A DNA stretch of 64,000 nt from Hymenobacter montanus (GCF_014699115.1 NZ_JACXAD010000013.1:1-64000), one strand, 5' to 3'. Counted from the stretch's first letter, positions 53,179 through 61,784 are shown. The notes: generated by a model not told the origin, from the letters alone. Made by a program: numbers and translations.

Positions 53179-55689
53179 CTACTTGCCGCGCACTATCACC
53201 GGGCCCATACCTTGGGCCGGCTGCCCGTTTTGGCTCAAGCCTTCGGCCACGGCCTGAAAGCTCCCGCTGCCGTCGGCAGTGAAAAAGTGGAGCTCGGCCT
53301 CGCCCTTGGCATTGGTGCGCACGGCCGGGTTCCAGTACAAGGTGCTGGTGCGCGGGTCGACGGGCGGGTTGGTGAGCAAGGCGTTGTAGCGGGGCTGGTA
53401 AAACTCACGGGCCTGGTAAAAGCCGGGCAGCTTCACCGTAGCAATGCCGGGAGCCGGGGACTGGTCGGCACCTTTATAATCGGGGTTGGCTCGCTTGGTA
53501 TAGATGGCAATGGCCCCGCCGGTACCGCCGAAAATGGCAGCTTCGGCTCCTTTGAATATTTCGACGGATTCAATATCGGAAGACGGCAGGGTGTTAATGA
53601 CATCGACGTCGACCCGTTGGCCATCGAGAATGAACAGGGGCGTGCCCTGCCCCCGGATCTGCACCGACATGTTGGGTGGATTACCGCTAATGGTGAGGCC
53701 AGCTACCCGCCCTTGCAACACCTGCAACACCCCCAGGCCCGATTGCGCCGAGGGCATATCCGCAAAATTGATTACGGTGCCTCCCTTCGCCCCATAAAGG
53801 CGGCGCGAGTCGTTGGCCGGCACGGTCTCGCGCTTGGCCGTCACAGCCACGTTGGCTAGCCGGATGTTGCGCATGCCTTTCTCGGGATGCAGGTCCAGGT
53901 CGGCCGCCTGGGCCTGGCGACTGCGCCGGACAAAAGCGGCCACGCCGGGCGGCGCAGTCGCTACGGGCGGCAACCCGGGTAAGGGCTGCGCGGGGGGCAC
54001 CGGACCATTATCGGGCTGGATGATGACGTTGCTGCCACCTTGCGCCCGCCGGGCCTGCAGCGTGATAACTGCCGTGTCCTGCACCGGAAAGCCCACGAAG
54101 CTGAAGCGGCCCTGCGCGTCGGTGGTGCCTGTGGCGACATTTTTTACCGGCTTTACCTGCAAGAAAGTCAGCTGGCTGTTGGCAATGGGGCGGTTGCCGT
54201 GCTCACTCACTACCTGGCCGACCAGGCTAATCTCCTGCTCGGGGGTGAAGATCACGGGTGGCGCTTGCCCGGCCAGCACGGCTTTCCACACGAACCGCCG
54301 CCAGCCCTGGGTCAGCAGCAGGTCGTCGAGAGCCTGCGCCGTGGCCGCCGACTGCTCCCGAAAGTAATAGCCAGGGTCTTCGACGTAGCCGACCAGGTCG
54401 GACGTCAGCAGCAGGTTGGAGGCGATGGTTTCGGCGTTGGGGTCGAGCGCGCTAAGCCCGGCCTCGCTCACGCCCACCGAGAGGTTGGCGGCCACGGGCT
54501 GCCCAGCCGCGTCGACCACCCGCACCGTAAGCTGAACCGGCGAATGGGGGCCGTAGCTGGCCTGGTCGGGCGTAATGGTAACGCGGAGGGCCGCCGGGCC
54601 GTTCTGCACGAAAGCCAAGCGTTCACACTGCGGAATTCCCTGGCTGTCGAATAAGGTGAAGTGAATGATGCCGTTCGGATAGTTTTTCTTGGGCATCCGC
54701 CAAACGACGGGCTCGTCGCCCGCGAGCGTTCGCGGGCTGGGGTAGGCCAGTATACCCCGTACCTCGGTCAGCAGCTGCACGGGTCCGGGGGCCGGCGCCC
54801 CGGCGGGTCCCCGATACTGAGCCGCGACTAAAAAATCCCCGCCGCTCTCCACCACGTGCAACGAATACCCGCTGGCTTGCACCGACGGCAAAGGGTAGTC
54901 GGCCGTGCTGCCGTCGGGCAGCGTAAAGTGTGCGTGGTAGCGCTGGCCCGCACCCGGCACCAGGGTAAAGCGGCCCATACCCCCGTGGCGGGAGCTGTAG
55001 GTTGCTACTACGGCATTCTGGGCATTCAGAATCTGGCCCCGCACCGCCACGCTCCGGCCGCTGGCGTCGGTGGCTTTGCAGGCCACTACGCCCGACAGGC
55101 CCTCCACTAAATAGCCGCCTTCCGGAAAGAACTGCACGTCTGGTTTGTTGGCGAGGGCCGCGCTCTTGGGTTTGCCAGCCGACTTGGCGGTTTCGGGGGT
55201 GCTTTCCGGCGGCCCCAGGGGCGAAGCAGGCCAGATGCTCAGGCGGCGGCTGTACACGAAATGGTCGCCCGCGTTGCGCATCCAATTGGTATAAGCCCGC
55301 AGCACGTAGGTGCCGGCAGCCAGCGAATCGGCAATATCGAGGTCGCCACTGGCCCGGCCACCCTTCAGGCGCAAGGTCCGGCGGGCCACTACCACTCGCT
55401 GGGGCGAAAGCAAGTCGACGTGCAGCACTTGGCTGAGGGAATCTAGCTGGTGCTGCGAAGCATCGACCACATAGGCGCTAAACCAGATGGTTTCACCAGT
55501 GGCGTACACCGGCCGGTCGAGGTGCAGATAGGCTTTTTCACCCCGGGCGGCGGTATAAAACTCGCCCAATTGGCGCACAATGCGCTGAATCATTCCCTCC
55601 TCACTGGGCCGCGGGCGAAAAGCCATCAGCAATACCCCACCCACGAGCAAGGCCGCTAGTATTCCCTTTGGCACGCGCACTGTTTTCAT
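53179..55689 (-). CDS. MG2-domain and TonB-plug domain protein without a barrel
   Basis: 836 residues, signal/anchor at the N-terminus (GILAALLVGGVLLMAF). Residues about 50-130 form a macroglobulin-like MG2 domain (AYLHLDRPVYATGETIWFSAY), with further beta domains, a carboxypeptidase-regulatory-like repeat (about 490-545: SLVGQVVSEHGNRPIANSQL), and a C-terminal TonB receptor plug domain (about 650-745: SGLGVLQVLQGRVAGLTISG ... IFKGAEAAIFGGTGG). No outer-membrane barrel follows; the protein ends 70 residues later. Such MG2-plug proteins recur in Bacteroidota; their role in envelope or TonB-linked processes is not established. Followed by a perfect AT-rich hairpin. Confidence 0.82.
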   Translation of the reverse strand: MKTVRVPKGILAALLVGGVLLMAFRPRPSEEGMIQRIVRQLGEFYTAARGEKAYLHLDRPVYATGETIWFSAYVVDASQHQLDSLSQVLHVDLLSPQRVVVARRTLRLKGGRASGDLDIADSLAAGTYVLRAYTNWMRNAGDHFVYSRRLSIWPASPLGPPESTPETAKSAGKPKSAALANKPDVQFFPEGGYLVEGLSGVVACKATDASGRSVAVRGQILNAQNAVVATYSSRHGGMGRFTLVPGAGQRYHAHFTLPDGSTADYPLPSVQASGYSLHVVESGGDFLVAAQYRGPAGAPAPGPVQLLTEVRGILAYPSPRTLAGDEPVVWRMPKKNYPNGIIHFTLFDSQGIPQCERLAFVQNGPAALRVTITPDQASYGPHSPVQLTVRVVDAAGQPVAANLSVGVSEAGLSALDPNAETIASNLLLTSDLVGYVEDPGYYFREQSAATAQALDDLLLTQGWRRFVWKAVLAGQAPPVIFTPEQEISLVGQVVSEHGNRPIANSQLTFLQVKPVKNVATGTTDAQGRFSFVGFPVQDTAVITLQARRAQGGSNVIIQPDNGPVPPAQPLPGLPPVATAPPGVAAFVRRSRQAQAADLDLHPEKGMRNIRLANVAVTAKRETVPANDSRRLYGAKGGTVINFADMPSAQSGLGVLQVLQGRVAGLTISGNPPNMSVQIRGQGTPLFILDGQRVDVDVINTLPSSDIESVEIFKGAEAAIFGGTGGAIAIYTKRANPDYKGADQSPAPGIATVKLPGFYQAREFYQPRYNALLTNPPVDPRTSTLYWNPAVRTNAKGEAELHFFTADGSGSFQAVAEGLSQNGQPAQGMGPVIVRGK

Positions 55690-55926
55690 GGTTGAATTTG
55701 ATCAAATACGGTTGAGCTTCAGCGCCGAATCAACCGCAAGCTTACCACAACAAAGATGGCGAAGGCCGAAAACTTTGGTTAAGCCAGGCCAGCCGGCGCC
55801 GGTAATGTCTTCCAGTGCCGACAGGTCTCCTTTGATACTTCTAACAAAGGAATGCCGCCTTGCCATTCAACAGAACAAACCCGCGACAACACCTTCCGGA
55901 TAACTTTTGGGCTATTCCGACGATTT

Positions 55927-56757
55927 CTACTCTTTCTCAAAGATAGCCGACACCCAGCTTCGCAGGGTCCGGTGGCGCTGATAGCGTAACCCATGACGGG
56001 CGGCTTCGGCGGTAATTTTAGGCAAATCCTCCTCGTAAAATCCACTAAGCAGCAAGGGCTGGCCACTGGGCAACAGGCGCGCATACTCGTGCATGTCTTC
56101 GAGGAGCACATTGCGGTTGATGTTGGCCAGAATAAGGTCGAAAGGGGCTTCCCGGGCCAGCGTTTCGACTCCCCCCAAGCGGCACTCAATGCGGTGGCAC
56201 TGGTTTTCGACGGCGTTGTCGCGGGCGTTCTCCACGGTCCAGGGCTCGGTGTCGACGGCCAGCACCTGGCGAGCCCCCAGCATTTCGGCCATAATAGCCA
56301 GAATCCCGGTTCCGGTGCCCATGTCGAGTACGCGCCGGCCCTGGTGGTTCACGTCGAGCTGGTTTTCCAGCATCAGGGCCGTGGTTTCGTGGTGGCCCGT
56401 GCCAAACGACATGCGCGGCATGATGACGATGTCGTAGTCGATGCCAGCGGGCTTGGGATGGAAGGGCGCTCGCACCGACACCCGGTCGGCAATAATCAGG
56501 GGCTGGAAGTTCTTTTCCCACTCCGCGTTCCAGTTTTGGCGGGTGATAACCCGGTGCGAATGGTTCAGCTCACCGATTCCGCCATAGCGACTCATGATTT
56601 CCGATACCGCGTCGGGGTTGAAAGCCTCTTCGGTGGTGTAGGCGCAAAAGCCCGCGTCGTTGTCTTCGAAGGTGTCGAAGCCTACTTCGGCCAGTTCGGC
56701 CACCAGGATGTCGGCCAGCTCACGCGGAGCTTCTACCGTCAGTTCAATAAAATCCAC
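55927..56757 (-). CDS. prmA: Ribosomal protein L11 methyltransferase
   Basis: 276 residues. SAM-binding motif VLDMGTGTGILAIMAEMLGA, acidic AVDTEPWTVENARDNA, and the DLILANINRNVL motif IV are typical of PrmA, along with FGTGHHETT. It methylates L11 lysines in the cytoplasm. The start is GTG at 56757 (MDFIELTVEAPRE); no ATG fits. Confidence 0.93.
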   Translation of the reverse strand: MDFIELTVEAPRELADILVAELAEVGFDTFEDNDAGFCAYTTEEAFNPDAVSEIMSRYGGIGELNHSHRVITRQNWNAEWEKNFQPLIIADRVSVRAPFHPKPAGIDYDIVIMPRMSFGTGHHETTALMLENQLDVNHQGRRVLDMGTGTGILAIMAEMLGARQVLAVDTEPWTVENARDNAVENQCHRIECRLGGVETLAREAPFDLILANINRNVLLEDMHEYARLLPSGQPLLLSGFYEEDLPKITAEAARHGLRYQRHRTLRSWVSAIFEKE

Positions 56758-56859
56758 TTCGGAAATGTCAGGGTTTGGAGGTCGTGGGTTGGTAGCGCTT
56801 TGCTCAACTGGCCGGCAACCAGGGCGCTACCCAGTTGGTGAGCTACAGAGTTCGCCCTG

Positions 56860-57246
56860 TTAGTTCTTGCAGCCCGCGAACGAGCGTACCGTGGTGTAGT
56901 GAATGGCAAAGTCGGCCCTCGCGCGGTCAGGCGTCACGAACAGTACGTAATCGGCGAAGTCGCGGGCGGGAGTCTCGGCCCACAGGCCGGCGCGATCGGC
57001 AAACAGCTTATTGTCTTCCTTAAAGACCAAAAGGTCGGCGAAGGCTTCTTCGGGTTCGATGTATACCGTACCGAAGCAGTAGCTGCGGCGGCTAGGGTTG
57101 GTTTCGAGGTACACCGACCCGTAAATTTTGCAGGGCTCCAGTGGGCCAGCCGCACGCGGGCGCGCTACTACTAAGGGCTCAGCGGCCAGCGCCTTAGGAG
57201 CAGGCAGCACCGTCAGTAAGGCCGTAAGCAAAAAGGAGAAAAACAT
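56860..57246 (-). CDS. DUF6150 family exported protein
   Basis: 128 residues from the ATG at 57246 (signal peptide MFFSFLLTALLTVLPAPKAL); longer frame to 57306 not supported. The body GSVYLETNPSRRSYCFGTVY, followed by LLVFKEDNKLFADRAGLW, with a duplicated strand pattern and a final RSFAGCKN, is characteristic of DUF6150 proteins, in which repeated '(F/A)AD' strands recur. Two Cys residues (near start and end) may form a disulfide. Periplasmic or secreted, function unknown. Confidence 0.75.
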   Translation of the reverse strand: MFFSFLLTALLTVLPAPKALAAEPLVVARPRAAGPLEPCKIYGSVYLETNPSRRSYCFGTVYIEPEEAFADLLVFKEDNKLFADRAGLWAETPARDFADYVLFVTPDRARADFAIHYTTVRSFAGCKN

Positions 57247-57498
57247 AGCTGAGCTAGATGTAGAGTTCCAGGATGTGGTGTAGCTTTCGGGCCCAAAGGT
57301 CGTCAAAAGCTATGGGATAACGATTCCACGACAGTGCCTGTGCCCCAGCACACGTTGTGGCTGCTAGTTGCTGGTTGCGGGGAATGATTCCACCCCTCTC
57401 AGGCTTGGCCGTTTTCAACGCTAAGGTAGTAGTTGCTTGCTCCGCCAGGCTGATAAAAATCATCGATTAACAAAGAATCTATTCAAAGACTAACAAAT

Positions 57499-57705
57499 AT
57501 GGATTCCCCCGCACTTAATGCGTTTTTTAAATCAAATGGTACCGTTCCAACTCCTAGATGGGTGCTTGAACCATACAAGGAGCTTGCCACACGGATTATT
57601 ACTCAAACGGGTGGAGCACGTGCAACTAAAGCATCGCTACACGCAATGACCATACAGCCTCAGCGGCTAGCACTTATTGAGAAAGCTCTTAACGCAATGA
57701 AATGA
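57499..57705 (+). CDS. Small orphan protein coupled to SMI1/KNR4 gene, possible toxin tail
   Basis: 68 residues, no signal peptide, no recognised family. The composition (RWVLEPYKELATRIITQTGG, then a helical IQPQRLALIEKALNAMK) looks like the C-terminal end of a larger globular domain. The stop overlaps the start of the SMI1/KNR4 gene (ATGA), a toxin-immunity style coupling. It may be a displaced C-terminal toxin fragment; this is inferred from context only. Confidence 0.5.
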   Translation: MDSPALNAFFKSNGTVPTPRWVLEPYKELATRIITQTGGARATKASLHAMTIQPQRLALIEKALNAMK

Positions 57706-58142
57706 CACATAGACTTTCAGCCTTACAAAGCCTCTGGGCTACTACAGATGCCGATTTAATTAAAGATATTACAGAGGATAATATAACTGACTTTGAACAG
57801 AAGCATAGGATAAGTATTCCCACCGATTTGCAGGAATATTTTCTATACTTGAATGGAAGTAGAGGCGAGTACGATGATAACTTTTTTAGGTTTTATCCTT
57901 TAGACAACTTTTTAAATGTCAGATTCAAATTTGAGGACTGGATAGGAATGCCCTACTATAAGGATCTAAACCAAACGCTTTTTCCAATAGAGGAATGCTT
58001 TGTTTTTGCCGATTACTTATTTCATTCACTTACACTTGCAATACACTTGTATAAAGACAAAGAAAGTGTATTAGATAATTATATTTATTGCCTATGTGGT
58101 GGCAAGTATAAGATCGTAGCGAAGAGTTTTACCGAGTTTTAG
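57702..58142 (+). CDS. SMI1/KNR4 family (immunity-type) protein
   Basis: 146 residues. SUKH-fold signature: helical start, then ITDFEQKHRISIPTDLQEYFLYLNGSRGEYDDNFFRFYPLDNF, matching the SMI1/KNR4 'IP.DL.EF....NG' pattern. In bacteria such proteins are most often immunity proteins for contact-dependent or T6SS/T9SS polymorphic toxins; a cognate toxin is not intact here. Translationally coupled to the preceding small gene. Cytoplasmic; AT-rich codon usage unlike the flanking genome. Confidence 0.82.
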   Translation: MTHRLSALQSLWATTDADLIKDITEDNITDFEQKHRISIPTDLQEYFLYLNGSRGEYDDNFFRFYPLDNFLNVRFKFEDWIGMPYYKDLNQTLFPIEECFVFADYLFHSLTLAIHLYKDKESVLDNYIYCLCGGKYKIVAKSFTEF

Positions 58143-58384
58143 ATTTTTATCTAACTAATTCGAGCTGTGTAATGTTTTAGCTCAAATTTTTTACTTCTTA
58201 AAAAAACAAGGAATAATACTGCATACTATGCTTTGCTTGACCCATAATACTTCAATTTTCTGCACACTAAAACCAATCCTCAGTTCGGCTAATTTAAAAA
58301 ATTTAAATGATTTGCAAAATCCTAATCCAAAATAAGACCAACGTGCAATTCGTGATGGATGGAGAACTGAAATAAGACTAGGCT

Positions 58385-58987
58385 ATGGCAAATAAAATGA
58401 ATTACACCCAAATAGGTGGCATTGTTTTGATCTCTATAATAATGCAGCAGGCATTTACTTCCTGCACAAAGCAGGATTCAGTAAATAATGCATTAGCTTT
58501 ATATCATGACAGCCAATTCTGTAAGAGTAAAACTTTCTTATCTGCGTACATCTGGCCTAATGGCATGAGAATGGTAGCACATAGAACTGAAAAATACTAT
58601 TTTACATTTGAAAGAATTCTAGGCTTCAAAAGACTGATAAAGAATGATAATTGCAATGAAGATGAAGTTTGGCACTTAGTAGATGAATTGAATAGATTGG
58701 ACTTACTGTCTATAGAAACGACTCCCAAATACGCTTTGTTTTATTCAAAGCTTGAGGACTCAACATATGCTGAGTTAAAAAACAACAATAGATCTTATTT
58801 TGATCTTCTTGTTGAAGATTTTCCAGTAAGTAAAACAGAGGGAAAGCATTATATGCTAGTCTTTGTGTATGCCAAAGGTATAGAAGATATACCAGACAAT
58901 ATAAAACGCATAAGAAAGATTAATAAGATTAAAAATAATTGGTACTACTTCAGAACTTATAGAGGTAGTGACATCAATGTCTTTTAA
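58385..58987 (+). CDS. Putative lipoprotein of unknown function
   Basis: 200 residues with a lipoprotein-type signal (IGGIVLISIIMQQAFTSC; Cys about residue 27). The mature part is mixed alpha/beta, rich in Asn, Lys and Tyr, with no recognised domain. It may be a periplasmic immunity protein given the neighbourhood, but nothing in the sequence proves it. ATG at 58385. The preceding 58143-58384 is AT-rich and gene-free. Confidence 0.55.
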   Translation: MANKMNYTQIGGIVLISIIMQQAFTSCTKQDSVNNALALYHDSQFCKSKTFLSAYIWPNGMRMVAHRTEKYYFTFERILGFKRLIKNDNCNEDEVWHLVDELNRLDLLSIETTPKYALFYSKLEDSTYAELKNNNRSYFDLLVEDFPVSKTEGKHYMLVFVYAKGIEDIPDNIKRIRKINKIKNNWYYFRTYRGSDINVF

Positions 58988-59067
58988 ATTAGAAATGCAG
59001 TGTAGCAGAGTCCAAACAGACTGTTGAGCTTCATCAAACCAAAATGGAATGATTTAACCCAATATAA

Positions 59068-59481
59068 TTTGGGTATTATTCCAAAAATACATCATTTAGA
59101 GTCGGTGTTGCCATAGTTTCCGATGGCACTTATCTTTCAATCATGACGCATTACTGGGTTGATAATAATGGTGGCCCGAAATTAAATTCTCTTGAGCATA
59201 GAATGGGCATGTTTCTAATCGCAGAGAGATACGGACCAACTTCTGCATAGCTAATTGGATGGGGTAATGAAAGTAAAGGCTTTCTATTGAATGATAGAGC
59301 AAGCGGTAATATCATGAATGCTTTAATGGGTCGTCCTGCTCGAAATGGTAATGCTACTGCTTTCGAATGGAATGATGCGATTCATAACAAGACGGAAATT
59401 AAGTGGTGGAATGATTACTATTATCAAAAAGAGGGCATAATGTTTTCAATAAAAGCTGCAATTGGATTGTATGGAAAGTAA
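59068..59481 (+). pseudogene. Broken ORF, possible toxin-domain remnant
   Basis: One reading frame stays protein-like across an in-frame TAG at 59248: upstream VGVAIVSDGTYLSIMTHYWV then LEHRMGMFLIAERYGPTSA, downstream LIGWGNESKGFLLNDRASGN and a Trp/Tyr-rich end (KWWNDYYYQKEGIMF). No start codon with leader is found upstream, where the frame closes with TAA at 59065. The decay suggests a former longer gene whose 5' part is lost. The next gene starts overlapping its end. No family recognised. Confidence 0.5.
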
Positions 59482-59812
59482 ACAAAATTTATTCCTCTTC
59501 GCACTTTTTCTCCTCTCAGGATGTGGTACACTATGCCCTCTTGACAAAGAATTGAAAAATAAAATCAAGCACATAAATGACACTTATAAAGAAACTCTAT
59601 TATTAGAACCTATACCATGCGAAGTATATTATATAAATTGTTATGTCCAAAGATCAAATACTGACACAGCTTTAATTTCTCAAGTTTATAAGACAATTCG
59701 CCCTAACAATTGTGCGGGGTATGATTGCATGATTGTTATGGATACCAGTGGGAAATATCTGTACAATTATTCTTCTGGTGGCAAAAAGGTTCTAAATAGT
59801 AGCGGGGATTGA
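59471..59812 (+). CDS. Small putative lipoprotein
   Basis: 113 residues from the ATG at 59471, overlapping the broken ORF by 11 bp. Signal MESKQNLFLFALFLLSGC with lipobox LSGC. The mature part has several Cys (CEVYYINCYVQ, NNCAGYDCMIV) and is AT-rich in coding. Its placement directly after a broken reading frame fits an immunity lipoprotein following a toxin domain. Function unknown. Confidence 0.5.
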   Translation: MESKQNLFLFALFLLSGCGTLCPLDKELKNKIKHINDTYKETLLLEPIPCEVYYINCYVQRSNTDTALISQVYKTIRPNNCAGYDCMIVMDTSGKYLYNYSSGGKKVLNSSGD

Positions 59813-59847
59813 TCTAGGTTTAGGAAGTAACTATATGCATTACCTTC

Positions 59848-60129
59848 ATGGAATATAATACAATCAACTCCAACTATAATCAGATGATACATCACTCTGG
59901 ATTCAAGCAGAAATATGTGTTTGAAGGTACCGAAATAAGCTATGTAGGACTCCATGAGATATGTCAGGGCTGTCCTGAAGTTGGTTCTATCATGATTAAT
60001 GAGCGAATAGTGTATAAAGGCACCTATTTTGGAGGGCCCCTATTGTATGCCCTTGGTTCAATATACCTACCGATGTTCAGCAGAGTAATTTTTATAAATG
60101 ACTTCAAAATGGCGATAATTGACCTATAA
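59848..60129 (+). CDS. Small hypothetical protein
   Basis: 93 residues, no signal peptide. MEYNTINSNYNQMIHHSGFK at the start, then a beta-rich half with CQGCPEV and YFGGPLLYALGSIYLP. It may be the 3' continuation of a larger gene since the start is weak. Not recognised. Confidence 0.4.
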   Translation: MEYNTINSNYNQMIHHSGFKQKYVFEGTEISYVGLHEICQGCPEVGSIMINERIVYKGTYFGGPLLYALGSIYLPMFSRVIFINDFKMAIIDL

Positions 60130-60283
60130 TTGCATCAAATAAAAATCAGTAATTTTAATGAGGATATTATCTTATTAAAAAGTATAGAGCCAAGTAAAAT
60201 ATTATACTTTAACGACATTCACAACTCTAAACTTAAAACGGCATCCACCAGCAATAGTTTATGGAAAACATATTCGCTTTTCT

Positions 60284-60338
60284 CATAATATAGACCACTG
60301 ATAAAATTATAAGCATTTTATCAGTGGTCTATATTATG
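60284..60338. repeat. Perfect 24-bp inverted repeat at the right end of the AT-rich island
   Basis: Arms 60284-60307 (CATAATATAGACCACTGATA...) and 60315-60338 are exactly complementary with a 7-nt centre. There is no run of T, so it is not a standard terminator, though it could end the small-gene transcripts. The 60130-60283 stretch before it and the 60339-60466 stretch after it hold no convincing gene. Confidence 0.7.
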
Positions 60339-60466
60339 CCCCATGACAATTAGCATCTTTTCCTTATCTGCTCATTACACAAAAATCTGGTTAACAAAAT
60401 AAGTATACTTTTACATGCTTTAACAGACCACCTCCACTCAACGGCCATCACAGACGCACTCATTCT

Positions 60467-60891
60467 ATGAAAACAGCATCTCCATCGCCGCGCTCCTTTT
60501 AGGCACTCCTGCCCAGGCCCAATGGACCAGCACCGACCCAGGCACGCAGTCACTCTCCTCCATCGCCTTCTTCAACGACACCTACGGCTGGGCCTGTGGC
60601 TCGGCCAGTAGCCTGTACAAAACCACTAATGGCGGTACGAACTGGGAGTACGTGCAGAACCTTGCCACCCCCGGCCTGCTCAACCGCTTGCGCTCGGTCG
60701 CCATTCCCACTTATAACACAGTGGCGCTCATTTACGAAACCCCGCTCAACCCCCAGCCTACGGCCACTTATACCCGGTCTGACGGGGGCGCGCCGTTTGT
60801 CGTGGATGAGTACGGTACTTTCAACCGCTTGGTGTATCACCCCAACGTGGAGGTTAGCCCGACGCAGCTCACCCTCGGGCAGAACTGCTAA
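60467..60891 (+). pseudogene. Frameshifted, truncated T9SS-type BNR/YCF48-like protein
   Basis: From 60472 the frame reads NSISIAALLLGTPAQAQWTS, a perfect signal-peptide end, followed by FFNDTYGWACGSASSLYKTT and NGGTNWEYV, the YCF48/BNR-repeat pattern of secreted Bacteroidota proteins. The start ATG at 60467-60469 followed by AAAA is one base out of frame: one more A would restore MKNSISIAA. The frame ends with TAA after only about 140 residues. Hence a 5' frameshift in a homopolymer and a 3' truncation. Confidence 0.7.
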
Positions 60892-60961
60892 TATTTTTTT
60901 GCCCGGCAAGAACCCAATATGATAAGCTTAGGCAGTTTCCAGGAACGACGATAAGCCCTGC

Positions 60962-61729
60962 TTAAAACGACTGGACGATGGCCATGAAATCCGCCGCTTT
61001 CAACGAGGCGCCGCCAATCAGTCCGCCATCAACATCGGGCTGCGAGAAAAGCTCCCGTGCGTTCTGCGCGTTGGCCGAGCCGCCATAGAGAATGGTGGTG
61101 TTCAGGGCCGCTTTGGCGTCGTAGGCGCGGGCAATCCGCTCGCGGATGAAGGCGTGCACCTCCTGCGCCTGGGCGCTGGTGGCCGTGCGGCCGGTGCCAA
61201 TGGCCCAGATCGGCTCGTAGGCAATCGTGACCCGGTCGAACTCCTGGTTGCTGAGGTGGAATAGCCCGTCGGTAAGCTGCCGGCCGATGAAGTCGAATGT
61301 TTCGTCGGCCTCCCGCGTGTCGAGCGACTCGCCCACGCAGAAAATGGGCTTCAGGCCAGCGGCCAGCGCGGCTTTCAGCTTTTGGCCCAGCAACTCATCG
61401 TCTTCGCGGAAGTACTGCCGACGTTCGGAGTGGCCCAGAATAACGTACTCGCAGCCCACGGAGGCCAGCACCCTGGCCGACACTTCGCCCGTGAAAGCCC
61501 CACTCTCTTTGTGGTGGCAGTTCTGCGCCCCCAAGTGAAACTTATTGCTCGGCGGCAAGTGCTCACCAACGCCGTACAACAGCGGGAAAGGCGGGCAAAT
61601 AACAACTTCGGGCTGAGCGGCTCCGGCCGCCGTGGCCCTGGCTAACCGGGTAATTTCGCTAACCAGGGCGAGACCTTCAGAATAGGTCAGGTTCATTTTC
61701 CAGTTGCCGGCGACGAGGTTTTGGCGCAT
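60962..61729 (-). CDS. tpiA: Triosephosphate isomerase
   Basis: 255 residues, normal length. Interconverts glyceraldehyde-3-phosphate and dihydroxyacetone phosphate. Catalytic motifs: GNWKMN (Lys), GHSERR (His) and AYEPIWAIGTGRTAT (Glu and loop 6), plus GGSANAQNA near the C-terminus. ATG at 61729. Confidence 0.96.
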   Translation of the reverse strand: MRQNLVAGNWKMNLTYSEGLALVSEITRLARATAAGAAQPEVVICPPFPLLYGVGEHLPPSNKFHLGAQNCHHKESGAFTGEVSARVLASVGCEYVILGHSERRQYFREDDELLGQKLKAALAAGLKPIFCVGESLDTREADETFDFIGRQLTDGLFHLSNQEFDRVTIAYEPIWAIGTGRTATSAQAQEVHAFIRERIARAYDAKAALNTTILYGGSANAQNARELFSQPDVDGGLIGGASLKAADFMAIVQSF

Positions 61730-61737
61730 GTTAGGAG

Positions 61738-61784
61738 TAGGGAAGCAAGTGAAGTGGGGAGTCTTACCCGCAAAGCTAGCCTGG
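61738..61784. repeat. Duplicated segment, copy 1 (tpiA upstream)
   Basis: AGGGAAGCAAGTGAA...TTACCCGC...AGCTAGCC here and at 63163-63209, with about two thirds or more of positions identical. The copies flank the SGNH hydrolase gene. Confidence 0.6.
61771..61778 (-). promoter_or_regulatory. -7 element of tpiA promoter
   Basis: TAGCTTTG on the minus strand fits TAnnTTTG and would start transcription about 35 nt before the tpiA ATG. The -33 TTG is not well matched. The surrounding sequence recurs in degraded form at 63163-63209. Confidence 0.5.

Larger units (their letters stand above)
57480..60466. other. AT-rich accessory island
   Basis: By eye the GC content drops sharply relative to both flanks and codon choice shifts to A/T-ending codons. 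Contents: small orphan genes, an SMI1/KNR4 immunity-type gene, two lipoproteins and broken frames; ends near a perfect 24-bp inverted repeat at 60284-60338. The makeup is that of a polymorphic-toxin immunity/orphan cassette region acquired from elsewhere, probably decaying. Confidence 0.7.

Noticed and set aside
57254..57463. Minus-strand frame upstream of the DUF6150 gene
   Set aside because: Composition not protein-like and overlapping the DUF6150 leader; no support.
57480..60466. Prophage or integrative element
   Set aside because: No integrase, structural phage gene, transposase or tRNA attachment site is seen; only orphan toxin/immunity-type genes and broken frames.
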